Part shown: positions 35,128 to 42,200 of the stretch, in pieces
Layout: every line of letters begins with the position of its first letter
How positions within the stretch are numbered: position 1 is the first letter of the stretch
NCBI GenBank assembly: GCA_965248395.1
Contig: OZ252103.1
Span: 1,054,001 to 1,118,000, forward strand
Length of the DNA: 64,000 bases
Origin: JAAXHH01 sp965248395
GTDB taxonomy: Bacteria > JAAXHH01
Direction: 5' to 3'
Position numbers and translations under genes: made by a program
Notes under the pieces: generated by a model
Seen by the model: only the letters and a program-made list of their open reading frames with translations
Told to the model about the DNA's origin: nothing
The model's database searches: none

Positions 35128-36318
35128 TTACTCGATGATCTCAATGACGACGCCCGCGCCTACAGTGCGTCCGCCCTCTCTGATGGCGAACCTGAGTTCC
35201 TTGTCCATGGCGATGGGCTGCATGAGGTTGACTTCCATGTCGACGTTATCTCCGGGCATGACCATTTCCACGCCCGAAGGCAAGCTCACCGACCCTGTAA
35301 CGTCCGTGGTGCGGAAGTAGAACTGTGGCCTGTAGTTGTTGAAGAAGGGCGTATGCCTTCCCCCTTCCTCCTGCTTGAGGACGTATACCTGGGCCTTGAA
35401 CCTGGTATGTGGCGTGATGGATCCGGGCTTGGCGACCACCTGTCCCCGTTCGAGGGATTCCTTGTCGACGCCTCGCAACAGGAGTCCGACGTTGTCTCCG
35501 GCCCTGGCGTCGTCTAAGAACTTGCGGAACATCTCGATGTCGGTGACGACGGTCTTTCGCGTGTCCTTGATGCCGATGATCTCCACCTCGTCGTTCTTGT
35601 TGATGACGCCGCCTTCCACGCGTCCTGTGCCCACGGTCCCCCGCCCTGTAATGGAGAAGACGTCCTCCACGGGCATGAGGAAGGGCCGGTCCTCGTCGCG
35701 GACCGGTGTGGGTATGTAGTCGTCTACGGTATTCATGAGCTCTTCGATAGACGTGGTATCGTCGGAACCGGACCCGGCTTCCAGGGCCAGCAGCGCGCTG
35801 CCGCGCACCACGGGGATGTCGTCGCCGGGGAAGTCGTAGGAGGACAACAGCTCCCGGACCTCGAGCTCGACGAGTTCGAGGAGTTCCTCGTCGTCGACCT
35901 GGTCGCACTTGTTCAAGAAGACGACGATGGCGGGCACGTTGACCTGCCTGGCCAGGAGGATGTGCTCCCGGGTCTGGGGCATGGGTCCGTCTGCGGCGGA
36001 GACCACGAGGATGGCGCCGTCCATCTGGGCGGCCCCTGTGATCATGTTCTTGATGTAGTCAGCATGGCCGGGACAGTCCACGTGGGCGTAGTGCCGGTTC
36101 ACGGTCTCGTACTCGGCGTGGTGCACGTTGATGGTGACGCCGCGCTCCTTCTCCTCCGGCGCGTTGTCGATCTCGTCGTAATCACTGAACTTGGCCAGCC
36201 CCTTCTCGGCGAGGACCTTGGTGATGGCCGCCGTCAATGTCGTCTTGCCGTGGTCCACGTGACCGATCGTGCCGATGTTCACGTGGGGCTTCGTACGCTC
36301 AAATCGCTCCTTCGACAT
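35128..36318 (-). CDS. tuf: Elongation factor Tu, copy 2
   Basis: Second copy of EF-Tu, same 396-residue protein as copy 1, including GHVDHGKT, DCPGH and NKCD. It lies directly downstream of four tRNA genes and upstream of secE, the tufB-like position. Sequence identity to copy 1 spans the coding region but not the flanks (the bases before the ATG and after the stop differ), the pattern expected from gene conversion. ATG 36318 is chosen; a 33-codon upstream extension runs into the tRNA-Thr gene. Confidence 0.98.
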   Translation of the reverse strand: MSKERFERTKPHVNIGTIGHVDHGKTTLTAAITKVLAEKGLAKFSDYDEIDNAPEEKERGVTINVHHAEYETVNRHYAHVDCPGHADYIKNMITGAAQMDGAILVVSAADGPMPQTREHILLARQVNVPAIVVFLNKCDQVDDEELLELVELEVRELLSSYDFPGDDIPVVRGSALLALEAGSGSDDTTSIEELMNTVDDYIPTPVRDEDRPFLMPVEDVFSITGRGTVGTGRVEGGVINKNDEVEIIGIKDTRKTVVTDIEMFRKFLDDARAGDNVGLLLRGVDKESLERGQVVAKPGSITPHTRFKAQVYVLKQEEGGRHTPFFNNYRPQFYFRTTDVTGSVSLPSGVEMVMPGDNVDMEVNLMQPIAMDKELRFAIREGGRTVGAGVVIEIIE

Positions 36319-36385
36319 GAAGTCTTTCTCCTGAACCAGATAGGTTAACGAAACGAAACACCCATATTGTCTAATGTCTGAGCCA

Positions 36386-36458
36386 AGCCCTCGGCCGGAC
36401 TTGAACCGGCGACCCACACCTTACCATGGTGTTGCTCTACCAACTGAGCTACAAGGGC
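36386..36458 (-). tRNA. tRNA-Thr (GGT anticodon)
   Basis: 73 bases; acceptor GCCCTTG pairs with CGAGGGC (one G-U). The anticodon loop ATGGTAA carries GGT. D-loop TAGCTCAGTTGGTAGAGC and T-arm GGTTCAAGTCC are normal. CCA is not encoded. Confidence 0.97.
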
Positions 36459-36534
36459 GCATTGTTCAAGGTTCAGATAAACTTGTACATTTCAACGGCT
36501 GAAACCTTCAGTTTTCCGAACCCCGAACCTCAAG

Positions 36535-36608
36535 AGCGGGAAACGGGACTCGAACCCGCGACCCTCAGCTTGGAAGGCTGATGCTCTGGCCAACTGAGCT
36601 ATTCCCGC
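36535..36608 (-). tRNA. tRNA-Gly (TCC anticodon)
   Basis: 74 bases; acceptor GCGGGAA pairs with TTCCCGC. Anticodon loop CTTCCAA gives TCC. T-arm GGGTTCGAGTCCC. CCA not encoded. Confidence 0.97.
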
Positions 36609-36653
36609 CGGTTTTCATTCTGCTGCTGCTGACCAGCCCTCTTCGGATTCACA

Positions 36654-36735
36654 TGGGGAGGGCAGGATTCGAACCTGCGAAGGCTGAGCCAACGGATTTA
36701 CAGTCCGTCCCATTTGACCGCTCTGGAACCTCCCC
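36654..36735 (-). tRNA. tRNA-Tyr (GTA anticodon)
   Basis: 82 bases, class II with a long variable arm. Acceptor GGGGAGG pairs with CCTCCCC; anticodon loop CTGTAAA gives GTA; discriminator A. Confidence 0.97.
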
Positions 36736-36747
36736 TGGCTGCCATAA

Positions 36748-36820
36748 AGCCACCACTCGGATTCGAACCGAGAACCTACTGATTACAAATCAGCCGCTCT
36801 ACCATTGGAGCTATGGTGGC
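36748..36820 (-). tRNA. tRNA-Thr (TGT anticodon)
   Basis: 73 bases; acceptor GCCACCA pairs with TGGTGGC. Anticodon loop TTTGTAA gives TGT. It is the first gene of the Thr-Tyr-Gly-Thr-tuf transcript. Confidence 0.97.
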
Positions 36821-36875
36821 CCATTATAATCAGTACAGATCCCCTATAGGAGCAGCTCAAAAACACAGACAGGTA

Positions 36876-36904
36876 AATATAATAAACATCGTGATTTTTG
36901 TCAA
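36876..36904 (-). promoter_or_regulatory. Promoter of the tRNA-tuf2 operon
   Basis: On the - strand, consensus TTGACA (36904-36899), exactly 17 bases, then TATATT (36881-36876), about 55 bases before the first tRNA. The surrounding DNA is AT-rich. Confidence 0.8.
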
Positions 36905-36939
36905 GGGTGATTCGAAATTAAATTGAAGGCGGGGCTGGA

Positions 36940-38712
36940 CTACCGTCGGAGGCGAATATGAAGTTCCCGAAGCTGTTTTTCGCTGACCTCTCCCGGCGCG
37001 CCCATCAGCAGATCCTGGGCGTTCTGGTTCAGGGGAAAGGCGATCACTTCCCGGAGATTCGATTCGTCTGTGAGGAGCATGACGATACGGTCTACGCCGG
37101 GCGCGATTCCGCCGTGGGGCGGCGCGCCGTATTTCAGCGCGCTGATCATCCCGCCGAATTCCGCGTCGACTTCGCTGGTGGAATAGCCGGCGATTTCGAA
37201 GGCCCGGTACATGATATCGGGCCGATGGTTCCGGATGGCACCGCTGGACAGTTCCGTACCGTTGCAGACGATGTCGTACTGGTAGGCCAGGACCTCGAGA
37301 GGATGGGTGTTTTCGAGGGCTTCCAAACCGCCCTGGGGCATGGAGAAGGGATTGTGCGAGAAGATCACTTTTCCCGTTTCCGCGTCGTATTCGTACATGG
37401 GAAAATCAACGATCCAGCAGAAACGGTAGGCGTTTGGATCTCTTAATGACAGCAGGTCGGCGAAGTGCAACCTGAGCTTGCCCGCCACATCGCTGGCCCG
37501 GTCCTCCGTGTCGGCGACGAAGAACCACGAAGAGCCCGGTTCGGGTTCAACGGTGGATTTCAAACGCTCGAGGGTCCGGTCGTCCACCACGCGGGCGATC
37601 GATCCCTTGACCCCGTTGTCGCTGAATGAAATGTAGGCGGCGCCCATGCCCCCGAATTCCTCCTTCACGGTCCGGTCCAGGTTGTCGAAGAAACTGCGGG
37701 GCCGCACGGCCACGCCGGGAACGGCCAGGACCCGGACTACGCCGCCTTTCTCCACGATCTGGCGAAAGGCGTTGAATTCGGACTCCCGGAAGGCTTCGGT
37801 TACGTCCTCGATCTCCAGGTCGAACCTGAGGTCGGGTTTGTCGGTTCCGTACCGGAGCATCGCGTGACGATACGGGATGCGCGGGAAAGGCGGGCTGGTG
37901 ACATCCCAGTCGCTGAATTCCGTGAAGAGGCCGTAGAACAGCGTTTCCAGCGCTTCGAAAACATCATCCTGCTCGACAAAGGACATCTCCACGTCCAGCT
38001 GGTAGAACTCGCCCGGCGACCGGTCCGCCCGGGCGTCTTCATCCCGAAAGCACGGGGCGATCTGGAAATACCGGTCGAATCCGGATATCATCAGCAGCTG
38101 CTTGAACTGCTGGGGCGCCTGGGGAAGGGCGTAGAACTTGCCGGGATGCACGCGGCTCGGGACCAGGTAGTCCCGGGCCCCTTCGGGCGAACTGCTGGTA
38201 AGGATGGGCGTGGTGAATTCATTGAAACCCATTTCCGTCATGCGGCGACGTATGCTGGCCACGATGCGCGACCTCATGATGATGTTGTTGTGCAGTCGCT
38301 GCCGGCGGAGATCGAGCATGCGGTACGTCAACCGGGTGGCTTCAGGATATTCCCGCTCGTCCGCGACGGACAGGGGCAGGGCTTCCGCCGCGCTAAGCAC
38401 CGTCAGGGAATCGACCTTCACTTCAATGTGTCCGGTTGGCAGGTTGGGGTTGATCGCTTCTTCTGTCCGCAGGACCACTTCCCCGGTGAAGGTAGCGACG
38501 GTCTCGGGCCTCAGGTCGCCCGCCTCCTCGTGGAATCCGCTTTCAGGCGTGACGACGACCTGCGTGATCCCGAAGTGGTCTCTCAGATCGATGAAGAGTA
38601 GACCGCCATGGTCCCGCTTCCGGTGTACCCAGCCGGCTAGCCTCACCGCAATTCCCTCGTCGCTCTGCCTCATTTCACCACAGGTGTGTGTCCTGTATGG
38701 GTGGTCATTCAT
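36940..38712 (-). CDS. aspS: Aspartyl-tRNA synthetase (bacterial type)
   Basis: Class II synthetase charging tRNA-Asp; 590 residues. N-terminal OB anticodon-binding domain (VRLAGWVHRKRDHGGLLFID), class II motif 2 (CFRDEDARADRSPGEFYQLD), a GAD insertion domain (about 280-420) typical of the bacterial form, and motif 3 (GGIAPGVDRIVMLL). Whether it also charges tRNA-Asn is not decidable here. AAGGA lies eight bases before the ATG. Last gene of a - strand operon. Confidence 0.97.
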   Translation of the reverse strand: MNDHPYRTHTCGEMRQSDEGIAVRLAGWVHRKRDHGGLLFIDLRDHFGITQVVVTPESGFHEEAGDLRPETVATFTGEVVLRTEEAINPNLPTGHIEVKVDSLTVLSAAEALPLSVADEREYPEATRLTYRMLDLRRQRLHNNIIMRSRIVASIRRRMTEMGFNEFTTPILTSSSPEGARDYLVPSRVHPGKFYALPQAPQQFKQLLMISGFDRYFQIAPCFRDEDARADRSPGEFYQLDVEMSFVEQDDVFEALETLFYGLFTEFSDWDVTSPPFPRIPYRHAMLRYGTDKPDLRFDLEIEDVTEAFRESEFNAFRQIVEKGGVVRVLAVPGVAVRPRSFFDNLDRTVKEEFGGMGAAYISFSDNGVKGSIARVVDDRTLERLKSTVEPEPGSSWFFVADTEDRASDVAGKLRLHFADLLSLRDPNAYRFCWIVDFPMYEYDAETGKVIFSHNPFSMPQGGLEALENTHPLEVLAYQYDIVCNGTELSSGAIRNHRPDIMYRAFEIAGYSTSEVDAEFGGMISALKYGAPPHGGIAPGVDRIVMLLTDESNLREVIAFPLNQNAQDLLMGAPGEVSEKQLRELHIRLRR

Positions 38713-38746
38713 CGACGGATCCTTTCTCCCCTTGCCTCGCGGACCT

Positions 38747-39631
38747 CTACGCGGGTCGACCTACGCCCAGTTCTGCCAAGAGGTCCAGCGTGTTCTTCAT
38801 GCATATCCTGGAAGCCGCTTCCCCCGCCTCCGAATATTGTTTTCCCCCGGGCCGGTCGATCAGGGTCTGTTCAATCTGCTCCGGTCCGATGCGCCAGTGG
38901 GTCTCAAGAGACAGGCAACCATCGTATCCCTGTTCGACCAGGTCGGCGAACTGTCCGCGATAGTCGATTTCGCCTTCGCACATAGGCACGTTGACATCGC
39001 CCGCGGCCGTACCCCTGGTCCCATCCTTGAAGTGCATATGGCACATGTCCGACCTGATGTGATCGTAACCGTCCGGGTAGGGTTTCTGTCCGTCATTGTC
39101 GAACAGCTCGTTGCAGGGATCCCAGAGCGGCTTGACGACCGGCGTTGACAGGGCGTCGACCACGCGGCGCGTCTCCGCGCCGGTGCCGATCATGGTGGAC
39201 GCTTCGTTTTCCAGTCCCAGTACGACCCCCTCGCCCTCGGCGATCCGCACAGGTTCCCCGTACCGGTCGACAATCCGGCCCCAGTATTTCTCGAGGGGAT
39301 CCTGCTTCCAGAAGGCGAAGACGCGAACCAGCCGTGTGTCCAGGCTGTGGGCGACCCGTATGCACCTGCGGAGGATATCGAGATGTTCGCGGCACGAGCC
39401 GTCGTCGTCGATGTCGCACTTGTAGAACGGCGCCGCTACGCCGACGACCGACAGACCGGCCTCGCCGGTTCTGTCCCTGATCAGCGCGATCTCGTCGTCG
39501 TCGAGGTCCTGGGGCGGCTTGTCCCAGATCGATCTGATCTCGATCCCGTCCAGGTTGAAATCCCGTGCGAATGCAATGACCGTTTCCAGGTCCTGTGACA
39601 CCTCGTCGGTTATAACGGCTATCGAGAACAT
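38747..39631 (-). CDS. Sugar phosphate isomerase/epimerase family protein
   Basis: A 294-residue TIM-barrel protein of the xylose isomerase-like/AP-endonuclease-2 superfamily. It starts FSIAVITDEVSQDLETVIAF and shows the family pattern DGIEIRSIWD, LGLENEASTMIG (metal Glu), WDPCNELF, HMHFKDG and LSLETHWR (final Glu), all consistent with a divalent-metal site. Substrate unknown; such proteins are often inositol or keto-sugar isomerases. No signal peptide. Lies between the phosphatase gene and aspS. Confidence 0.85.
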   Translation of the reverse strand: MFSIAVITDEVSQDLETVIAFARDFNLDGIEIRSIWDKPPQDLDDDEIALIRDRTGEAGLSVVGVAAPFYKCDIDDDGSCREHLDILRRCIRVAHSLDTRLVRVFAFWKQDPLEKYWGRIVDRYGEPVRIAEGEGVVLGLENEASTMIGTGAETRRVVDALSTPVVKPLWDPCNELFDNDGQKPYPDGYDHIRSDMCHMHFKDGTRGTAAGDVNVPMCEGEIDYRGQFADLVEQGYDGCLSLETHWRIGPEQIEQTLIDRPGGKQYSEAGEAASRICMKNTLDLLAELGVGRPA

Positions 39632-39648
39632 GGGACCGGCGATCTCCT

Positions 39649-40143
39649 TTACGCGTCGTGTTTTGCCAGGGATTCGGCGAATCGAAAAACCGCCGATTCC
39701 TGATCAAACGTTTCCACCGATCCGGGACGGTTGGTGCGGATTTCCTCCATGGCGGCTTCCGGAGTAGATCCCCGCCATACGAGATATCCCGCTAGCACTG
39801 TACCGGTACGGCCTATACCCGCCATGCAATGCACGGCCACCCCTCCCCGTTCGATATATTCATCTATATAAAGAACGGCCCGGCGAATCTGTTCCGGTGT
39901 GGGCGCGGTCATGTCCTCCACCGGAAGATGCAGGCTGTGAAGCCCGCAACACTCCATAGTCTCCCCGTGCAGCGGATCGCGCGTCAGGGATACCACGGTG
40001 TTCACGCCCAGTTGCTTCAAGCTCATCAGGTCACGTTTCAAGGCCTGGTCCTCCTCCCTGCCGGCGCGCGGGCGATAGGCGCTCGTGGGCAGGGCCATGC
40101 CGGCCAGCCGCCTGGGAATGACCCAGGTGAAGTTCCTCAGCAT
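39649..40143 (-). CDS. Dual-specificity-type protein phosphatase
   Basis: A 164-residue cysteine phosphatase. The active-site loop HCMAGIGRTG gives the C-x5-R signature with Cys near residue 105, and the acid loop LPVEDMTAPT supplies the general-acid Asp. Such enzymes dephosphorylate phosphoproteins or small phosphates; the substrate is unknown. GGGAG lies seven bases before the ATG. No kinase gene is adjacent. Confidence 0.85.
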   Translation of the reverse strand: MLRNFTWVIPRRLAGMALPTSAYRPRAGREEDQALKRDLMSLKQLGVNTVVSLTRDPLHGETMECCGLHSLHLPVEDMTAPTPEQIRRAVLYIDEYIERGGVAVHCMAGIGRTGTVLAGYLVWRGSTPEAAMEEIRTNRPGSVETFDQESAVFRFAESLAKHDA

Positions 40144-40158
40144 CCAGTACTCCCTGTG

Positions 40159-40359
40159 TCACTTTTCGGGGATGTCCTCGAACCGGCCTTCCACGATATT
40201 CTTCGGATCGATGGTCGTCTTCGGCGTCTTCGGGGCCTTCGGTTTCGGCTCGGAAGCGGACCTGGGGGGACGGGTGATCATGGCGGCCAGGAAACGGAGC
40301 GCCTGCTGTATCAAGATCCCCGCCAGGAACCTCATCACGAACCTCAAAAGGTAGTGCAT
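40159..40359 (-). CDS. Small membrane-anchored hypothetical protein
   Basis: A 66-residue protein with one hydrophobic N-terminal segment (LLRFVMRFLAGILIQQALRF), a Pro/Lys/Ala-rich linker and the end IVEGRFEDIPEK. The overall plan resembles small DUF4834-like proteins, but I do not recognise a function. It begins four bases after tmk and precedes the phosphatase, which supports it as a real operon member. Confidence 0.55.
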   Translation of the reverse strand: MHYLLRFVMRFLAGILIQQALRFLAAMITRPPRSASEPKPKAPKTPKTTIDPKNIVEGRFEDIPEK

Positions 40360-40363
40360 GGCT

Positions 40364-41026
40364 TTACCTGCCGCAGTAGGGTTGCATCACTTCTTCCACT
40401 CGCCCGCGTATTTCGGTCTGCACTTCGTCGGGCGGGCGGGCGCCATCGATGATCTCAATGCGTTCCAGGGCTTTTCTGCGGTGCGCCAGTTCCTGGTAAT
40501 TCGTGCGGATGGCGCGGAGGCTTTCCAGTTCTTCGAACAACTCCGTATTCGCCCGCGACCGTTTAACGCGTTCCATGCAGACTTCGGCGGGCACATCGAT
40601 CAGCAGCGTCAGGTCCGGATGTATCGCCTTGGCGTTGATCGACTCGATCCAGTCCAGATCGCCGGGCATCTCCCGCCATTGGTAGGCGAGCGAGGAGAGA
40701 TAGTAACGGTCGCACAGCACGGGGATTCCGTGTTGAATATTAGATTCGATTTCAGATTTGACGTGGTCGATCCGGTCGGCCGCGAATAAAAGCGCGTGGC
40801 AAACTCCGTCGAGTTCCACCTTGCGCTGAAGGGCGTCCTTCAACAGCCTGCCTATGGGGCGGTTCGTAGGTTCCCCGGTGGTATGAACGGAACATCCGTA
40901 CCGCGCTTCCATCCACTGGTGAAGCTCTTTCAACTGGGTCGTCTTGCCCGCGCCATCGATCCCTTCGATCACGATGAAAGGCGCGACGGTGTCGCCGGAA
41001 TCTCCGCTGGCCTCCTTCCCCTTCAT
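40364..41026 (-). CDS. tmk: Thymidylate kinase
   Basis: Phosphorylates dTMP to dTDP. The 220-residue product has the P-loop GIDGAGKTTQ, the DRY motif (CDRYYLSSLAYQ), and the LID-side segment DVPAEVCMERVKRSR. ATG 41026 overlaps the stop of the DUF624 gene (ATGA) and has a G-rich site upstream, so it is preferred over in-frame ATGs at 41038 and 41059. The ~15 residues before the P-loop domain are polar and unconserved. Confidence 0.93.
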   Translation of the reverse strand: MKGKEASGDSGDTVAPFIVIEGIDGAGKTTQLKELHQWMEARYGCSVHTTGEPTNRPIGRLLKDALQRKVELDGVCHALLFAADRIDHVKSEIESNIQHGIPVLCDRYYLSSLAYQWREMPGDLDWIESINAKAIHPDLTLLIDVPAEVCMERVKRSRANTELFEELESLRAIRTNYQELAHRRKALERIEIIDGARPPDEVQTEIRGRVEEVMQPYCGR

Positions 41027-41703
41027 GAATACCCCCATGGACGGAGCAGGTCCCGCCATCCCCGCGCTTCTTCCAGGACGTCCGTGTCCGTGAGATCATA
41101 ACGTTTCTGAATCTCTCTCAGTCCGGTGCTGAACAGTACGCCCGTGGCCGCGACGCCGAGAAAGAGCATTCCTACGCCGCTGGCCAGGCTGAAGACCATG
41201 GTGAGGAAACCGGCCAGCAACAGCATGAAGGAATACCTCGCGTTGTCCATAACCAGGAAAACGCCTGACCGGATGATCTGCTTCACGGGCGCCTGGCTTC
41301 GCTGCATCAGCGGAAAGGTGTATACGCCCGTCAGACCTACGAAAACGATCAGCCACATCATCACGCCGGTCAGGATTGCGCCCGCCCAGGGCCAGTCTTC
41401 CATGATACGAACGTAGAAAACGACATTGGCCGCAAGGAGGAGCACAGCGCCGGCATACAACGCGCAAAGACGAAAACACCGGCCCAGGTCCCCACGGGTG
41501 TGGGAGAAGAAATCCCGTATGCCTGTTTCTTCGTAAGCCGCGATGCGTCCCGTGACCCGGAACAGTCCGGCGAAGGCAAGGGGAAGGGTGACCAGGGGGA
41601 GTAGGAACAATAACCAGAGGATATTGATCACGATCAGGGTTCCCAGGTAATCATAGGTGTTCCAGAACCATTTTTTAAACAGCCCGGGTTCCTTGTCCTG
41701 CAT
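41023..41703 (-). CDS. DUF624 (YesL-like) membrane protein
   Basis: A 226-residue integral membrane protein with about five to six spans. The N-terminal pattern (WFWNTYDYLGTLIVINILWL, then LPLVTLPLAFAGLFRVTGRI) matches DUF624/YesL proteins, of unknown function and often near carbohydrate genes. First gene of the - strand operon; a weak -35/-10 pair (TTGCGA, 17 bases, TACCAT) lies upstream around 41801-41829. Confidence 0.8.
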   Translation of the reverse strand: MQDKEPGLFKKWFWNTYDYLGTLIVINILWLLFLLPLVTLPLAFAGLFRVTGRIAAYEETGIRDFFSHTRGDLGRCFRLCALYAGAVLLLAANVVFYVRIMEDWPWAGAILTGVMMWLIVFVGLTGVYTFPLMQRSQAPVKQIIRSGVFLVMDNARYSFMLLLAGFLTMVFSLASGVGMLFLGVAATGVLFSTGLREIQKRYDLTDTDVLEEARGWRDLLRPWGYS

Positions 41704-41850
41704 AGACGGCGTACCTTTACATGCGGCTTGCGACCGGCCGCCGCGGCGTGCAAAAACCCGTTTCCACCGGCCGACCTGGCCGGCTCAACAACGCCTGCAT
41801 GGTACAGGCTGACCCTCTGGTTCGCAACAGTTTTCTTGGTGATAAAAACC

Positions 41851-41879
41851 TTGACTTTAACGGCGGAGCGCTCTATATT
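41851..41879 (+). promoter_or_regulatory. trp superoperon promoter
   Basis: TTGACT (41851-41856), a 17-base spacer and TATATT (41874-41879). Transcription should begin near 41886, giving a leader of about 315 bases before trpE. I see no obvious TrpR-type operator. Confidence 0.75.
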
Positions 41880-41934
41880 GGCTCAGTCTGCAGTCATAGT
41901 GTCAAACAGGTCGCACATTTGAGTCTGGACTGAA

Positions 41935-42054
41935 ATGACAACCGTCAACTCCTCCCGGTCATCCCTATTCAACTATTGGTGGAAGCAGAGCAATCTGTTT
42001 ACCTGGTGGCCTTTTTACGGGAAGAGGCGGCATGTCATGCGAAGCGGCGCCTGA
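41935..42054 (+). CDS. trpL: trp operon leader peptide
   Basis: A 39-codon leader ORF with Trp-Trp pairs at residues 15-16 (41977-41982) and 24-25 (42004-42009). Residues around them read NYWWKQSNLFTWWPFYG, also rich in Phe and Tyr. Four Trp codons in 39, its position between promoter and terminator, and the overlapping alternative hairpins make this a classical attenuation leader. The ribosome-binding site is weak (TGGA). Confidence 0.88.
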   Translation: MTTVNSSRSSLFNYWWKQSNLFTWWPFYGKRRHVMRSGA

Positions 42055-42124
42055 CTGAAGTAAGTTCATCCTTCGTTGATTTGACCGGCCTCTACCCTCA
42101 TAAGGTAGCGGCCTTTTTTGTTTT
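42010..42124 (+). promoter_or_regulatory. trp transcription attenuator
   Basis: Region 1 CCTTTTT (42010-42016) can pair with region 2 GAAGAGG (42021-42027). Region 2 AGAGGCGG (42023-42030) can instead pair with region 3 CCGGCCTCT (42085-42093, one bulge). Region 3 (42087-42096) also pairs with region 4 (42104-42113; one mismatch) to form the terminator, followed by TTTTTTGTTTT. A ribosome stalled at the second Trp pair would cover region 1 and favour the antiterminator. Confidence 0.85.
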
Positions 42125-42200
42125 ATATGGAAAATACCAAGATGGGTCGCTCGATGTAGAGGATATCGCAGGGGATCCGAACCACGTAAAGGTCTGCACC

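Noticed and set aside
19164..36318. The duplicated 1.19-kb tuf segment considered as a mobile element
   Set aside because: No transposase, terminal inverted repeats or target duplications; repeat boundaries coincide with the tuf coding region.
41976..42200. 75-codon N-terminal extension of trpE
   Set aside because: It runs through the leader peptide and attenuator in another frame; the conserved protein and its ribosome-binding site start at 42201.
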